Assembly (NCBI GenBank): GCA_965220955.1
Contig: CBDCRK010000032.1
Coordinates: 310,001 to 374,000, forward strand
Reading direction: 5' to 3'
DNA length: 64,000 bases
Origin: CBDCRK01 sp965220955
Lineage (GTDB): Bacteria; Desulfobacterota; Binatia; Bin18; CBDCRK01
The position numbers and the translations under genes are program-made. How positions within the stretch are numbered: the first letter of the stretch is position 1; each line of letters opens with the position of its first letter. Below, in pieces: positions 45,162 through 53,390 of this stretch. The notes below the pieces were generated by a model, which was not told where the DNA came from, made no database searches, and was given only the letters and a program-made list of their open reading frames with translations.

Positions 45162-46091
45162 TTAGCGCTTGCGCCCCAAGAAATCTAGCTGATGAGCGAT
45201 GTACACTAAGGTACCTTGCTCCACCTGGGCATGGCGCTGCTCAATCCAGGTGGCAAAACGTTCTGCGTCCAGCTGTGGGCGTCCCTCAAGAGCGGTGTGG
45301 ATAGTGTGGATAATAAAATGTAGGAAATAGGCCTCATCAGCCAGGTAACCGTTGAGGCCAGCAAAGACCACCCAATCAGAACTGCCCGCATCCAGCAACT
45401 CAGCCCCGGCGGCTCTCAGGTGGCCAAAGAGATTCCGCCCGGTGCGGCTGTCACCAGAGGGTTTACCCGCAACCCTCCTCTGGTCCATGGTCTGGTGGTA
45501 GAGTGTCTCGATCTGGGTGTCAAGCTCTGGATCCATCTCTGGCTGCAAGATGGTGGCACCATCAAAGCTAAGGGTGAAGTAAAAGAGCCCGCCTGGCTGC
45601 AGGACGGAGAAGAGGGCGGGCAAGGTAGTGGGAACATCCATTAAATCCAGAAAGGCCTGGGCAATCAGTAGGTCCCAGGTACGCTGTCCCTGCTCGCGAG
45701 CAATGAAGTTAAAAAGGTCAATGGCCTCTGTCTCAACAATAACGTTCTGCCCTCTGCGCTGAAGCCACGGCTGGTTAGGGTTCTTTTCTATGACGCTAAA
45801 ACCCTGCTCGGATGCCCAGGGGGGTAGGCGACGGCGGGTCTCGGCGATGTTATTGGGTTCGCTATCAATCGCGGTATAAGTAGCATGGGTCAGTAAGCCC
45901 TGGTCCAGAAGCCGCTCGACCATGGTGCCAATACCAGCCCCAACCTCCAGAACTTTTACAGGATCTGCTGGGCTAGCTTTCGGTAAGGCAGCGCCCAAAC
46001 TCTGCCAGACATGGCGATTGAGCGCTCGGTCGTCCACACTCTTTTTGGCGGCAAGATAGCGAGTGAAGGAATAGGTTGTGGGTAGGGTCAT
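45162..46091 (-). CDS. Class I SAM-dependent methyltransferase
   Basis: 309 residues. The SAM-binding motif I is VLEVGAGIGTMVERLLD (near residue 45), followed by an acidic end of beta-2 (YTAIDSEPNN), motif II region TWDLLIAQAFLDLMDV and FSVLQPGGLFYFTLSFDG (post-motif). The last ~100 residues are helical and probably bind the acceptor. Last gene of the five-gene minus-strand operon; it overlaps the glycosyltransferase by 4 bases. It probably methylates the product of the preceding enzymes, which is inference. Confidence 0.85.
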   Translation of the reverse strand: MTLPTTYSFTRYLAAKKSVDDRALNRHVWQSLGAALPKASPADPVKVLEVGAGIGTMVERLLDQGLLTHATYTAIDSEPNNIAETRRRLPPWASEQGFSVIEKNPNQPWLQRRGQNVIVETEAIDLFNFIAREQGQRTWDLLIAQAFLDLMDVPTTLPALFSVLQPGGLFYFTLSFDGATILQPEMDPELDTQIETLYHQTMDQRRVAGKPSGDSRTGRNLFGHLRAAGAELLDAGSSDWVVFAGLNGYLADEAYFLHFIIHTIHTALEGRPQLDAERFATWIEQRHAQVEQGTLVYIAHQLDFLGRKR

Positions 46092-47206
46092 CTATTAACC
46101 AGTGTCTGTAGGAACTGGCGAATGCATTCTGAGCTTTGATCCCAGGTGGGGTAAGTGCTATAGCGCTCGCGGGCGGCCAGGCTCATCTGTAGCAGGCGCT
46201 CCCGGTCTTGATGTAATTCGCGGATATGTTGGGCCAAAGTAGTGGCGTCTCCAGGAGATAGCAAAAAACCTTCCCGGCCATGAGTGATAATCTCACTGGC
46301 TGCTCCCACGGTAGTGGCAATGGCAGGTTGGCCAAAGCCCAGAGCTTCCACATAGACAATGCCAAATGGTTCATAGAGCGAAGGCACAGCCAGGAGCTGA
46401 TTCTGGGCCAGGTGGAGGGCCACCTTAGCGTTGGGCAAAGCCCCCAGCAGGGTTATGTTGACGTTCAACCCCGCCTGTTCAAGCCGGCGGCGTACAGTAT
46501 ACACGTACCCCGGGTCCATGGTTAGGCTCCCGATCACTGTGAGGCGCCAATCGTCCAAGGGCAAATAGGCTAACGCTTCGATCAGGACATGTAAACCTTT
46601 GCGCGGAATGAGGTTGCCAATAAAAAGGATCTTTAGGGGACCAGCTTGTTGTGTTCGGGCAGCAATTTCTTCCCGCGACAGGGTAGAAGACAAATGGTCA
46701 CAGCCAGGGTAGGCTACCACTCCAGGGTGACGTGGTCCCCCCAGTTCTTCGGCAAGCCCTTCGGCAAGCCCTTCGGCAAGCTCTTCCACTGCTTTACGGG
46801 TGGCGTGGCTGTTAAACACCAAGCCATCCAGAGTAAGCAGATACTGTCGTTCCACCCAGCGATACAAACTGTTTTGCCAATCGGGACGGGCCTCACTGGA
46901 GCGTAGAAGGTGTACTATGGTGACAATGGGGTAACGAACGCGTCTCTTTAGCCAGCGGTTAAGCCAGAAGACCGATGGATGATTTAGTTCGTCCTGGATC
47001 AGAACATCCAGGGGAGCCTTGCATAGCCGCCGATATAGGGAGAGGGAAAAGTTGTCGCTGAGGTGGCGACCATAAGTCCGCCAAGGTAAGGAAATAATCT
47101 CAACCCGGTCTCCTTGGCGGCGCAGGTATTCAACCAGTAAGCGGTCGTAGAGAAAGCCGCCGGTGAGAATATCTAGGCTTCCATAGATTAGTAGTCCAAT
47201 GCGCAC
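46088..47206 (-). CDS. GT4-family glycosyltransferase
   Basis: 372 residues, GT-B fold. The N-terminal domain starts RIGLLIYGSLDILTGGFLYD. The C-terminal sugar-nucleotide domain has ILFIGNLIPRKGLHVLIEAL and the E-x7-E motif EPFGIVYVEALGFG, as in retaining GT4 enzymes. A 12-base unit repeated in tandem (46748-46783) encodes the linker EGLAEGLAEE. Its start shares one base with the stop of the PTPS-like gene. An unusual partner for pterin or flavin genes: it should attach a sugar to the cluster's product. Confidence 0.88.
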   Translation of the reverse strand: MRIGLLIYGSLDILTGGFLYDRLLVEYLRRQGDRVEIISLPWRTYGRHLSDNFSLSLYRRLCKAPLDVLIQDELNHPSVFWLNRWLKRRVRYPIVTIVHLLRSSEARPDWQNSLYRWVERQYLLTLDGLVFNSHATRKAVEELAEGLAEGLAEELGGPRHPGVVAYPGCDHLSSTLSREEIAARTQQAGPLKILFIGNLIPRKGLHVLIEALAYLPLDDWRLTVIGSLTMDPGYVYTVRRRLEQAGLNVNITLLGALPNAKVALHLAQNQLLAVPSLYEPFGIVYVEALGFGQPAIATTVGAASEIITHGREGFLLSPGDATTLAQHIRELHQDRERLLQMSLAARERYSTYPTWDQSSECIRQFLQTLVNR

Positions 47207-47583
47207 TATAACTCTTGTCGATAGGCTGCCCAGGCGTTCTCATGCTCCCATATCTTGACGGTCATAGTGCTCAGGTTTGAGGCCTGAATACTCTCTGAGA
47301 GGCCCTGGCAGAGAATGCGGGCAAAGTGCTCAAGGCTAGGGTTAAGCCCGGCAAACTCAGACGTCTCGTTGAGCGTCTTGTCCTTAAAGTGGGCCACCAG
47401 CGCTTCCAGGTTTGTCTCGATGTCAACAATGTCTACTAGGTAGCCGTGCTTGTCCAAGGTACGTCCTTCCAGTTGTATCTCCACTTCGTAATGGTGCGAG
47501 TGCCATTCGTTCTCTGATCCCCAATCGCCTCCAACCAGAATATGTTGGGCCACAAAGTCTCGTTTAACAGTAACTGTGTACAT
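47206..47583 (-). CDS. 6-pyruvoyl-tetrahydropterin synthase / QueD-like protein
   Basis: 125 residues, T-fold. The three zinc-binding His are in FVAQHIL and WHSHHYEVEI, and the catalytic region SEFAGLNPSLEHFARILC and VKIWEHENAWA carries the conserved Thr/Asn and Glu. The catalytic Cys that in PTPS/QueD precedes HGH by four residues is missing; Glu occupies that position (ENEWHSH). Glu there is a mark of PTPS-III enzymes, which cleave the dihydroneopterin side chain. The substrate in this operon is unknown. It shares one base with the glycosyltransferase gene. Confidence 0.85.
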   Translation of the reverse strand: MYTVTVKRDFVAQHILVGGDWGSENEWHSHHYEVEIQLEGRTLDKHGYLVDIVDIETNLEALVAHFKDKTLNETSEFAGLNPSLEHFARILCQGLSESIQASNLSTMTVKIWEHENAWAAYRQEL

Positions 47584-47630
47584 AATGGTGCCTCCTTATA
47601 GTAGTTCGCTACAACGTTTCCTCTCCCCAT

Positions 47631-48662
47631 CTAACCTTCATATGTCAAAATTACCTGTATTGCTTCCTCTGGATGTTGGTCGAGCAGAGCGTAGGCCTGG
47701 GCTGCCTGGGCTATGGGGAAGCGGTGCGTAATAAGGGGGGTAGGTCTCACCTGCTCAAGCATTCGCCAGGCTACCTGCAGGCGGCGAGCTTTAGTCCAGC
47801 GCCCTGTCCACTCCGGCGCCAGGGTGCTGACCTGGCTGCTAATCAGGCGCATACGGCTGCGGTGAAAACGTCCTCCCAGGTTTAAGTCAGCCCGCTTCTG
47901 GCCATACCAGGAGCCAATGACCACACGTCCACTGAAACCAGTAGTAGCAATCGCCTGGTCCAGGGCTACTGGGTTGCCGGATAATTCGTAGGTTAAATCC
48001 GTCCCGGCACAGAAGCGTTCCTTTTGCAGCAAGGAGTTCAGCTGGGACAGGGCGTCCGGGGTCTCGGGATCCAGGCTAGCATGCGCGCCGAGGGCTAAAG
48101 ATTGCTCTCGACGCAGGGAATACCGCTCCAGTGTTACCAGGCGGGCCAAGGGAAGTTGAGCCAGCAACGCTGTTGTAAGCAGGCCCACGACTCCCTGCCC
48201 AAAAACTGCTACTTGTTCTCCAATGAACGGCTGGCCGTCCATAAGAAAATTGACTGCCGTTTCCATATTAGGCAGGAAAGCCGCCTCTTCGGGCGCCAGG
48301 GTAGGGGGGACGGGGATCAGTTCGGCCAGCGAGCTTACAAAGTGGCTTTCGTGTGGGTGAAAGGCAAAGACTAACCGTCCCTGCCACTCCTGATCAACGG
48401 CTGTCCCCACCCCTACTATCCGTCCTACGGCGGCATACCCATACTTGAGCGGAAAGCCAAACTCCCCGGCGAGGGCAGAAATCGTCTCGTCCACGGGAAT
48501 GTCAGTTGGCGCTTGGCCCCGATAGATCAGTAACTCGGTACCTGGGCTGATAGCCGAGACTAGAGTCTGAACCAAGACCTGATCAGCAGCCAGCAGGGAC
48601 AATGGTTCGTCCCGCACTGACACATGATGTGGCGCGGTGAAGTATAGGGCCTGGCGCTTCAT
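47631..48662 (-). CDS. MDR-family (zinc-type alcohol dehydrogenase-like) oxidoreductase
   Basis: 343 residues. The GroES-like N-domain has ISPGTELLIYRGQ in place of the usual catalytic-zinc CxGTD motif, as in BchC-like members that lack the catalytic Cys. The Rossmann domain has AVFGQGVVGLLTTALL and ending dinucleotide-binding residues LERYSLRREQSLALGA. Expected to oxidise or reduce a hydroxyl/carbonyl on the pathway intermediate with NAD(P). It overlaps the upstream GTP cyclohydrolase fusion by 4 bases. Confidence 0.83.
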   Translation of the reverse strand: MKRQALYFTAPHHVSVRDEPLSLLAADQVLVQTLVSAISPGTELLIYRGQAPTDIPVDETISALAGEFGFPLKYGYAAVGRIVGVGTAVDQEWQGRLVFAFHPHESHFVSSLAELIPVPPTLAPEEAAFLPNMETAVNFLMDGQPFIGEQVAVFGQGVVGLLTTALLAQLPLARLVTLERYSLRREQSLALGAHASLDPETPDALSQLNSLLQKERFCAGTDLTYELSGNPVALDQAIATTGFSGRVVIGSWYGQKRADLNLGGRFHRSRMRLISSQVSTLAPEWTGRWTKARRLQVAWRMLEQVRPTPLITHRFPIAQAAQAYALLDQHPEEAIQVILTYEG

Positions 48663-50131
48663 TTTTCCTCCCAGGCCGGATCACCCCAGAGAACTAGATC
48701 TTCCTCCAGTTGCTGATAACGCAGGTTACGCAGGTGAGGGAGACTTACAGGATCAGACTGTGTCAATCCGCGTACGGCGCGTAGGCCGCCTATGAGCCGG
48801 GGCGCGACCGTCAGCACCACATGGTCAACCAGCCGGCCCGACAGGAAACTTGTAATGATACGGGCACCCCCTTCTACCATTAAGCTGTTAATCCCCAATT
48901 CACCTAAGCGTTCCAACAGGGCGACTAAATCCACCTGTCCCTTGGCGTTGGTTGGTAAGCGTAAAATCCGAGCTCCAGCCGCCTCTAACATTTGCTGACG
49001 CTTTCGGTCGGCCTGCTCACTGGTAGCAACCCAAGGAGGTAAAGAATTTCTTTGCATCAACTTAGCGTTCAACGGCAGGCGCAGCCGACTGTCCGCCACC
49101 ATGGGTTGTGGGTCTTTGCCCTCTACTAGGCGCACAGTGAGGCGGGGGTTGTCTGCCAGCACGGTGCCAATCCCTACTAGAATGGCATCGTGGGCGGCCC
49201 GCAGTCTGTGAGTCAGGGTGAGAGACTGAGAACCACTTAGAGCCATTGGCTTACCTTGACGAGCCGCAATACAGCCATCCACGCTTTGCGCATAACTTAG
49301 GGTAACAAACGGGCGGCCCGTACGCTGACGATGGGTAGCAGCTCTCTTTAATAGAGTCTCAATGCCATTGTCATAATTGGCAAGAGCCTGACCCGCTGTT
49401 TCCTCCGAGCGTAAATATTGCTCTTGAATACCATCATCATAATTTTCAGAAGTCTTAGCTGGGGTCTTTACTGAATGTGTCAGCTCTACCTCGACCCCGT
49501 TGCTGTGGTCCGTCAAAACATCGGGAAATGTATCCAGGTTCAACATATGGCGCATGCGTCGAACCTTGGTCAGCAAATACGCGGCATTCTCGGTGGTGAC
49601 ACGTGATTGCAGGGGCATACGAGTATTCACGGTTATGCCTGATTCTTGCAGGCTCTCGATTTTCATGGGATTGTTGGTCAACAACCGTACGGAATGCACG
49701 CCCAAATCCTTGAGGATGAGGGCGGCTATGGTGTAGTTTCGCTCATCAACCTGATGTCCTAACAGCAGATTAGCGTCTACCGTATCGTATCCCAGGTCCT
49801 GGAGATTATAAGCCCGCAGCTTGTTCAGCAGACCAATGCCTCGTCCCTCCTGGCGCAGATATATGAGAATCCCTGAACCTTCCTGGGCAATCAATTTCAT
49901 GGCTTGGTTGAGCTGCTCCCCGCAGTCACAACGGAGGGAGCCCAGAACATCGCCGGTGAAACACTCGGAGTGTACTCGCATGAGCACATTCCGTTGGTCA
50001 GTCACATTTCCAATCACTAAGGCTAAGTGCTGTTTGTCATCCTGGCCGTTAACGTAAAGGCACAGCTGAAATTCGCCCTCGGTTGTGGGGATACGGGCGC
50101 TGGCCATTCTGGTAACTGTCATCTCACCCAT
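48659..50131 (-). CDS. GTP cyclohydrolase II - RibD-type reductase fusion
   Basis: 490 residues with two enzymatic halves. Residues about 1-205 are GTP cyclohydrolase II: the zinc motif C-x2-GD-x2-GS-x2-CDC is seen as CFTGDVLGSLRCDCG, then YLRQEGRGIGLLNKLRAYNL and LLTNNPMKIESL. Residues about 270-490 match the RibD reductase domain: RPFVTLSYAQSVDGCIA, LVGIGTVLADNPRLTVRL and LMVEGGARIITSFL. A linker with a repeated NYD(D/N)GI element joins them. The RibD deaminase domain and DHBP synthase are both absent, so this is not the usual riboflavin set. Predicted chemistry: GTP to diaminopyrimidine ribosyl-phosphate, then reduction of the ribosyl group. The start could also be the ATG three codons in. 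Confidence 0.9.
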   Translation of the reverse strand: MGEMTVTRMASARIPTTEGEFQLCLYVNGQDDKQHLALVIGNVTDQRNVLMRVHSECFTGDVLGSLRCDCGEQLNQAMKLIAQEGSGILIYLRQEGRGIGLLNKLRAYNLQDLGYDTVDANLLLGHQVDERNYTIAALILKDLGVHSVRLLTNNPMKIESLQESGITVNTRMPLQSRVTTENAAYLLTKVRRMRHMLNLDTFPDVLTDHSNGVEVELTHSVKTPAKTSENYDDGIQEQYLRSEETAGQALANYDNGIETLLKRAATHRQRTGRPFVTLSYAQSVDGCIAARQGKPMALSGSQSLTLTHRLRAAHDAILVGIGTVLADNPRLTVRLVEGKDPQPMVADSRLRLPLNAKLMQRNSLPPWVATSEQADRKRQQMLEAAGARILRLPTNAKGQVDLVALLERLGELGINSLMVEGGARIITSFLSGRLVDHVVLTVAPRLIGGLRAVRGLTQSDPVSLPHLRNLRYQQLEEDLVLWGDPAWEEK

Positions 50132-50251
50132 AGCTTGTCAGACCTCGTAGAAGTTTTCTAGTTAGCGGGCGTTCGCCGGCCATACAGACAATGCAGGAAC
50201 TTTTACCAAAATGCAACCGTTTAGCGGCGGTGGATGGGTTAGCGCGGGTCA

Positions 50252-50260
50252 TGATATAAT
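50252..50260 (+). promoter_or_regulatory. Extended -10 promoter element of the symporter gene
   Basis: TG-a-TATAAT, a perfect extended -10. A transcript would start near 50267, which favours the downstream GTG 50299 as translation start. The divergent operon starts at 50131, so both promoters share this 167-base region. Confidence 0.6.
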
Positions 50261-50298
50261 ATGGCCAGTACAAATTGTGGCGCCAGGGAAAAATCTCA

Positions 50299-52263
50299 GT
50301 GCTGGGAACGGTTGATATTCTCATTATTGCGGCGTTTATTATCTACGCCATTATGGCTGGTTTGCGCTCGCAGGCGGTGGCCTCAAAAAACCTGGAAGAA
50401 TACTTCCTTGCTGGCCGTAGTCTTAAAGGCTGGCAGGCGGGAATCAGCATGGCGGCCACCCAGTTTGCCGCCGACACGCCTCTTCTGTTCACTGGTCTTA
50501 TAGCTACTTTGGGGATCTTTTCCCTGTGGTGGATCTGGACCTATGCGTTCTCCTTTCTCCTTGTGGGCTTTGTTCTGGCTCCTTGCTGGCGCCGGGCCGG
50601 GGTACTAACCGATGCTGAGCTGACCGAGCGTCGCTATGGTCAAAAGTCGGCTGTTATACTGCGAGGATTAAAGGCCCTCTATTTTGGCACTATCTTCAAC
50701 TGTACCGTGCTGGCCATAGTGCTGCTGGCGGCAACACGCATTGCCGAACCCTTCCTCTTTTGGAACCTATGGCTTCCCGCCTGGCTCTACAATCCTGTGC
50801 TGGCTTTTGTCCAGTGGGTGGATACCCCCCTTACAACCTTAGCCGATGGCAGCCCAGAGATCTGGATTCGCTCAGCTAATAATCTCTTTTCCATTGGTGC
50901 GATTGTTTTGGTCACTGCCTTCTACTCCACCACCGGCGGGCTGCGCAGTGTTGTGGCAACAGATATCTTGCAGTTCGCCGTGGCTATGCTAGCCACAGCC
51001 AGCTATGCCGGTTTTGTGATTTACCAGATCGGTGGCCTAGGAGCCGTTGCTGAACGCTTGGCTGAGCTGTACGGGAACGGGGATCCAGGAGGAATCCGAC
51101 CCTCAGAAATTCTAGCCTTCACTCCTTCTCAGGCCAAGGATGCCTCGCTCTCGTTCATAGCCGTGATCTCCATTCAGTGGCTTATACAGGTGAACGCTGA
51201 TGGGACGGGTTATTTAGCCCAGCGGAGTATGGCGTGCCGCAGTGACATTGATGCCAAACGGGCAAGCGTAGTGTTCACCGTTGCGCAGATTTTCTTTCGT
51301 AGTCTTTTGTGGATACCCATCGGTCTTGGGTTGCTTATTCTTCTCCCCCCGGACCCCAGTCTGGGAGGAACCGCGCTGACGGCGGAGCGCGAGGCATCCT
51401 TTGTGCAAGGTATTGCCGAGCTTCTCCCCGCAGGGATCAAGGGACTTATGCTCACGGGTATGCTAGCCGCCCTGGCTTCAACCATTGACACCCACCTAAA
51501 CTGGGGATCTTCTTACTGGGCGAACGATATCTACCGTCGCTTCGTTTGCCAATACTGGCTTAAGCGTGAGCCCAGCGATCGCTCTCTGGTCTGGGTAGCG
51601 CGGGGTTCAAACCTGCTGATTTTGGCCATTGCCCTAGTTATTATGACCCAGATATCCTCGATCCAAACCGCCTGGAAAATCAGTCTGCTGTTTGGTGCCG
51701 GGATGGGTGGGATTCTGGTCCTGCGCTGGCTATGGTGGCGTTTAACAGCTCTAGGGGAAATCGCCGCTATTGGGGTTTCTCTGCTTTTGGCTCCTCTGCT
51801 TTTATTGACCCTGCCCAGTGAGAGCGAAGCCCTGCGTCTTCTTATTGTAGCGGTGGTCTCCACAGGAGTGGGTATTGCTGCCTCCTTGCTAACCAAGGCT
51901 GACAAGGCTGAGCAACTTGTTGAGTTCTACCGGCAGGTTCGTCCGCCCGGTTTTTGGGGACCGCAAAGGGTGACGCTTGGCGAAGATCCCCAGGAAGGAC
52001 CCCGCCGTCTGAGGCAAACTTTAGTAGCCGTGGTCAGTGCCGCTCTGTCAATCTTTTTTCTGTTAACCAGCGTTGGCAGCTGGCTCTTTGGCAGCCCACC
52101 GCCAATCTGGTTCCCCTGGCGCTGGGCCTGGATTCTATTACTGCTGACAGCTGGCTTTGGGCTTTTGCCCCTTTGGTGGAGGCAGATCTTCCCGGCAGGT
52201 TCTGAAGAAACATCCATAGGCCCAAAGGAGACTTCTTCACAGAGTGAAACGGTTGCCTCTTAA
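50299..52263 (+). CDS. Sodium:solute symporter (SSS family)
   Basis: 654 residues from GTG 50299, with agggaa about 8 bases upstream; a TTG at 50275 is possible but too close to the promoter. About 13 membrane segments are visible. The SSS landmark LEEYFLAGRSLKGWQAGISM (helix 1-2, related to solute symporters with a GRS motif) and the ADTPLLFTGL sodium-site region are present. A hydrophilic loop TKADKAEQLVEFYRQVRPPG precedes the last segments. Substrates in the family include sugars, pantothenate and amino acids. The divergent position next to the pterin-like operon may mean uptake of its precursor or product. Confidence 0.87.
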   Translation: MLGTVDILIIAAFIIYAIMAGLRSQAVASKNLEEYFLAGRSLKGWQAGISMAATQFAADTPLLFTGLIATLGIFSLWWIWTYAFSFLLVGFVLAPCWRRAGVLTDAELTERRYGQKSAVILRGLKALYFGTIFNCTVLAIVLLAATRIAEPFLFWNLWLPAWLYNPVLAFVQWVDTPLTTLADGSPEIWIRSANNLFSIGAIVLVTAFYSTTGGLRSVVATDILQFAVAMLATASYAGFVIYQIGGLGAVAERLAELYGNGDPGGIRPSEILAFTPSQAKDASLSFIAVISIQWLIQVNADGTGYLAQRSMACRSDIDAKRASVVFTVAQIFFRSLLWIPIGLGLLILLPPDPSLGGTALTAEREASFVQGIAELLPAGIKGLMLTGMLAALASTIDTHLNWGSSYWANDIYRRFVCQYWLKREPSDRSLVWVARGSNLLILAIALVIMTQISSIQTAWKISLLFGAGMGGILVLRWLWWRLTALGEIAAIGVSLLLAPLLLLTLPSESEALRLLIVAVVSTGVGIAASLLTKADKAEQLVEFYRQVRPPGFWGPQRVTLGEDPQEGPRRLRQTLVAVVSAALSIFFLLTSVGSWLFGSPPPIWFPWRWAWILLLLTAGFGLLPLWWRQIFPAGSEETSIGPKETSSQSETVAS

Positions 52264-52400
52264 CTGGCTGGGAAGACTATAGAACTCCCTACTTACAAGG
52301 TGAGTAACCCATTTCTCTTGACTCTTGCAGGGCGCAAGGAGTAGTGTCTACCTATCATAGTGAGGGGTAAGCAGAGGCGGCAAGTGTGAGGATATGAGAC

Positions 52401-52448
52401 AGCCGCTACTCAGGGGTCGTCTGCGAAAGCGGCTGGTCCTTTTTTTGT
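52401..52448 (+). terminator. Terminator-like hairpin in the leader of the amidase gene
   Basis: A 7-bp stem agccgct / agcggct with a 20-base loop, followed by a run of seven T residues. It lies 140 bases after the symporter stop and 27 bases before the next RBS region, so it may end the symporter transcript or serve as an attenuator for the amidase gene. Confidence 0.55.
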
Positions 52449-52474
52449 GTGGGCGGCGAAGGGAGGGTAAAATA

Positions 52475-53353
52475 ATGCCAACAGTCCAGATCTCAGCGTG
52501 TCAGTTTCCCGTTGAGCGTATGTCAAGCTTCGACAACTTCCGCTGGCGGGTGAAGGGGTTTCTTGACCAAGTACCAGGAGACAGTCATTATGTCATCTTC
52601 CCGGAGTTGTTTACGGTTGGTCTACTCACAACCTACCCCGACGCGGAGCGTCTTTCGGCAACGGATCTTACCCGCATTGATGAGTTCACGGACGAGTACA
52701 AGCAGCTCTTTCGTCAGATGGCGATCAACCGTGGTCAGTTCATCCTTGCCGGGTCGCACCTGGAACGGCACGGCAATCGGTACTTCAACGTGGCCCATAT
52801 CTTCACGCCAGATGGACAGGACCTTACACACAAGAAGACTCATATCTTTCCGGCGGAGGGTCAGTGGCAAACCTCAGAAGGCGATGAACTCGAAGTCTGG
52901 CAGCTGGGGCCAGCCAAAGTGGGGGTAGCGGTGTGTTACGAGGCTGAGATTCCGGAGGTTAGCCGCATCCTTGCCCTTAAGGGCGCAGAGGTCATCTTGT
53001 GTCCGTCCTTTACCTTCTCTGAATTTGGCTTCTGGCGAGTACGGCATTGCGCGCAAGCTCGGTGCATTGAAAACCAAGTCTACTTCAGCCATTGCTGCAC
53101 CATCGGGCAACCTGGTCCCCCTTTGCCCGATGGCTTTGGCCGTAGCTCTATTCTCGGTCCTTGCGATACGCCGTGGACGCCCAACGGCATTGTGGCCGAG
53201 GCCGAGACAAACCAGCCCATGGTGATAAGCGGGAGAGTGGATATCGACTATCTCTATGAGAACCGAGAAGAAGGAGCGGCGCCTACCTTCCGCGACCGCA
53301 TCCGCAGGGCTGACCTGTACCGCAAATATGATCCTTACCGCCTGGGATGGTAA
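52475..53353 (+). CDS. Carbon-nitrogen hydrolase (nitrilase superfamily amidase)
   Basis: 292 residues from ATG 52475 (gggaggg upstream). The catalytic triad is complete: Glu44 in IFPELF, Lys121 in HKKTHIFP and Cys154 in VAVCYEAEIPE. The fold region ALKGAEVILCPSFTF and the C-terminal MVISGRVDIDYLYE fit the amidase group rather than true nitrilases. Hydrolyses an amide or carbamoyl compound. It precedes a polysaccharide-deacetylase-fold gene by 37 bases, so the two probably act together. Confidence 0.88.
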   Translation: MPTVQISACQFPVERMSSFDNFRWRVKGFLDQVPGDSHYVIFPELFTVGLLTTYPDAERLSATDLTRIDEFTDEYKQLFRQMAINRGQFILAGSHLERHGNRYFNVAHIFTPDGQDLTHKKTHIFPAEGQWQTSEGDELEVWQLGPAKVGVAVCYEAEIPEVSRILALKGAEVILCPSFTFSEFGFWRVRHCAQARCIENQVYFSHCCTIGQPGPPLPDGFGRSSILGPCDTPWTPNGIVAEAETNQPMVISGRVDIDYLYENREEGAAPTFRDRIRRADLYRKYDPYRLGW

Positions 53354-53390
53354 GAACTTAAAATCCAACCCAAGGAGAAAGGAGACGGTT

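Noticed and set aside
52270..52475. Guanidine or THF riboswitch ahead of the amidase
   Set aside because: The conserved core sequences of those classes are not visible; only a simple hairpin can be supported.
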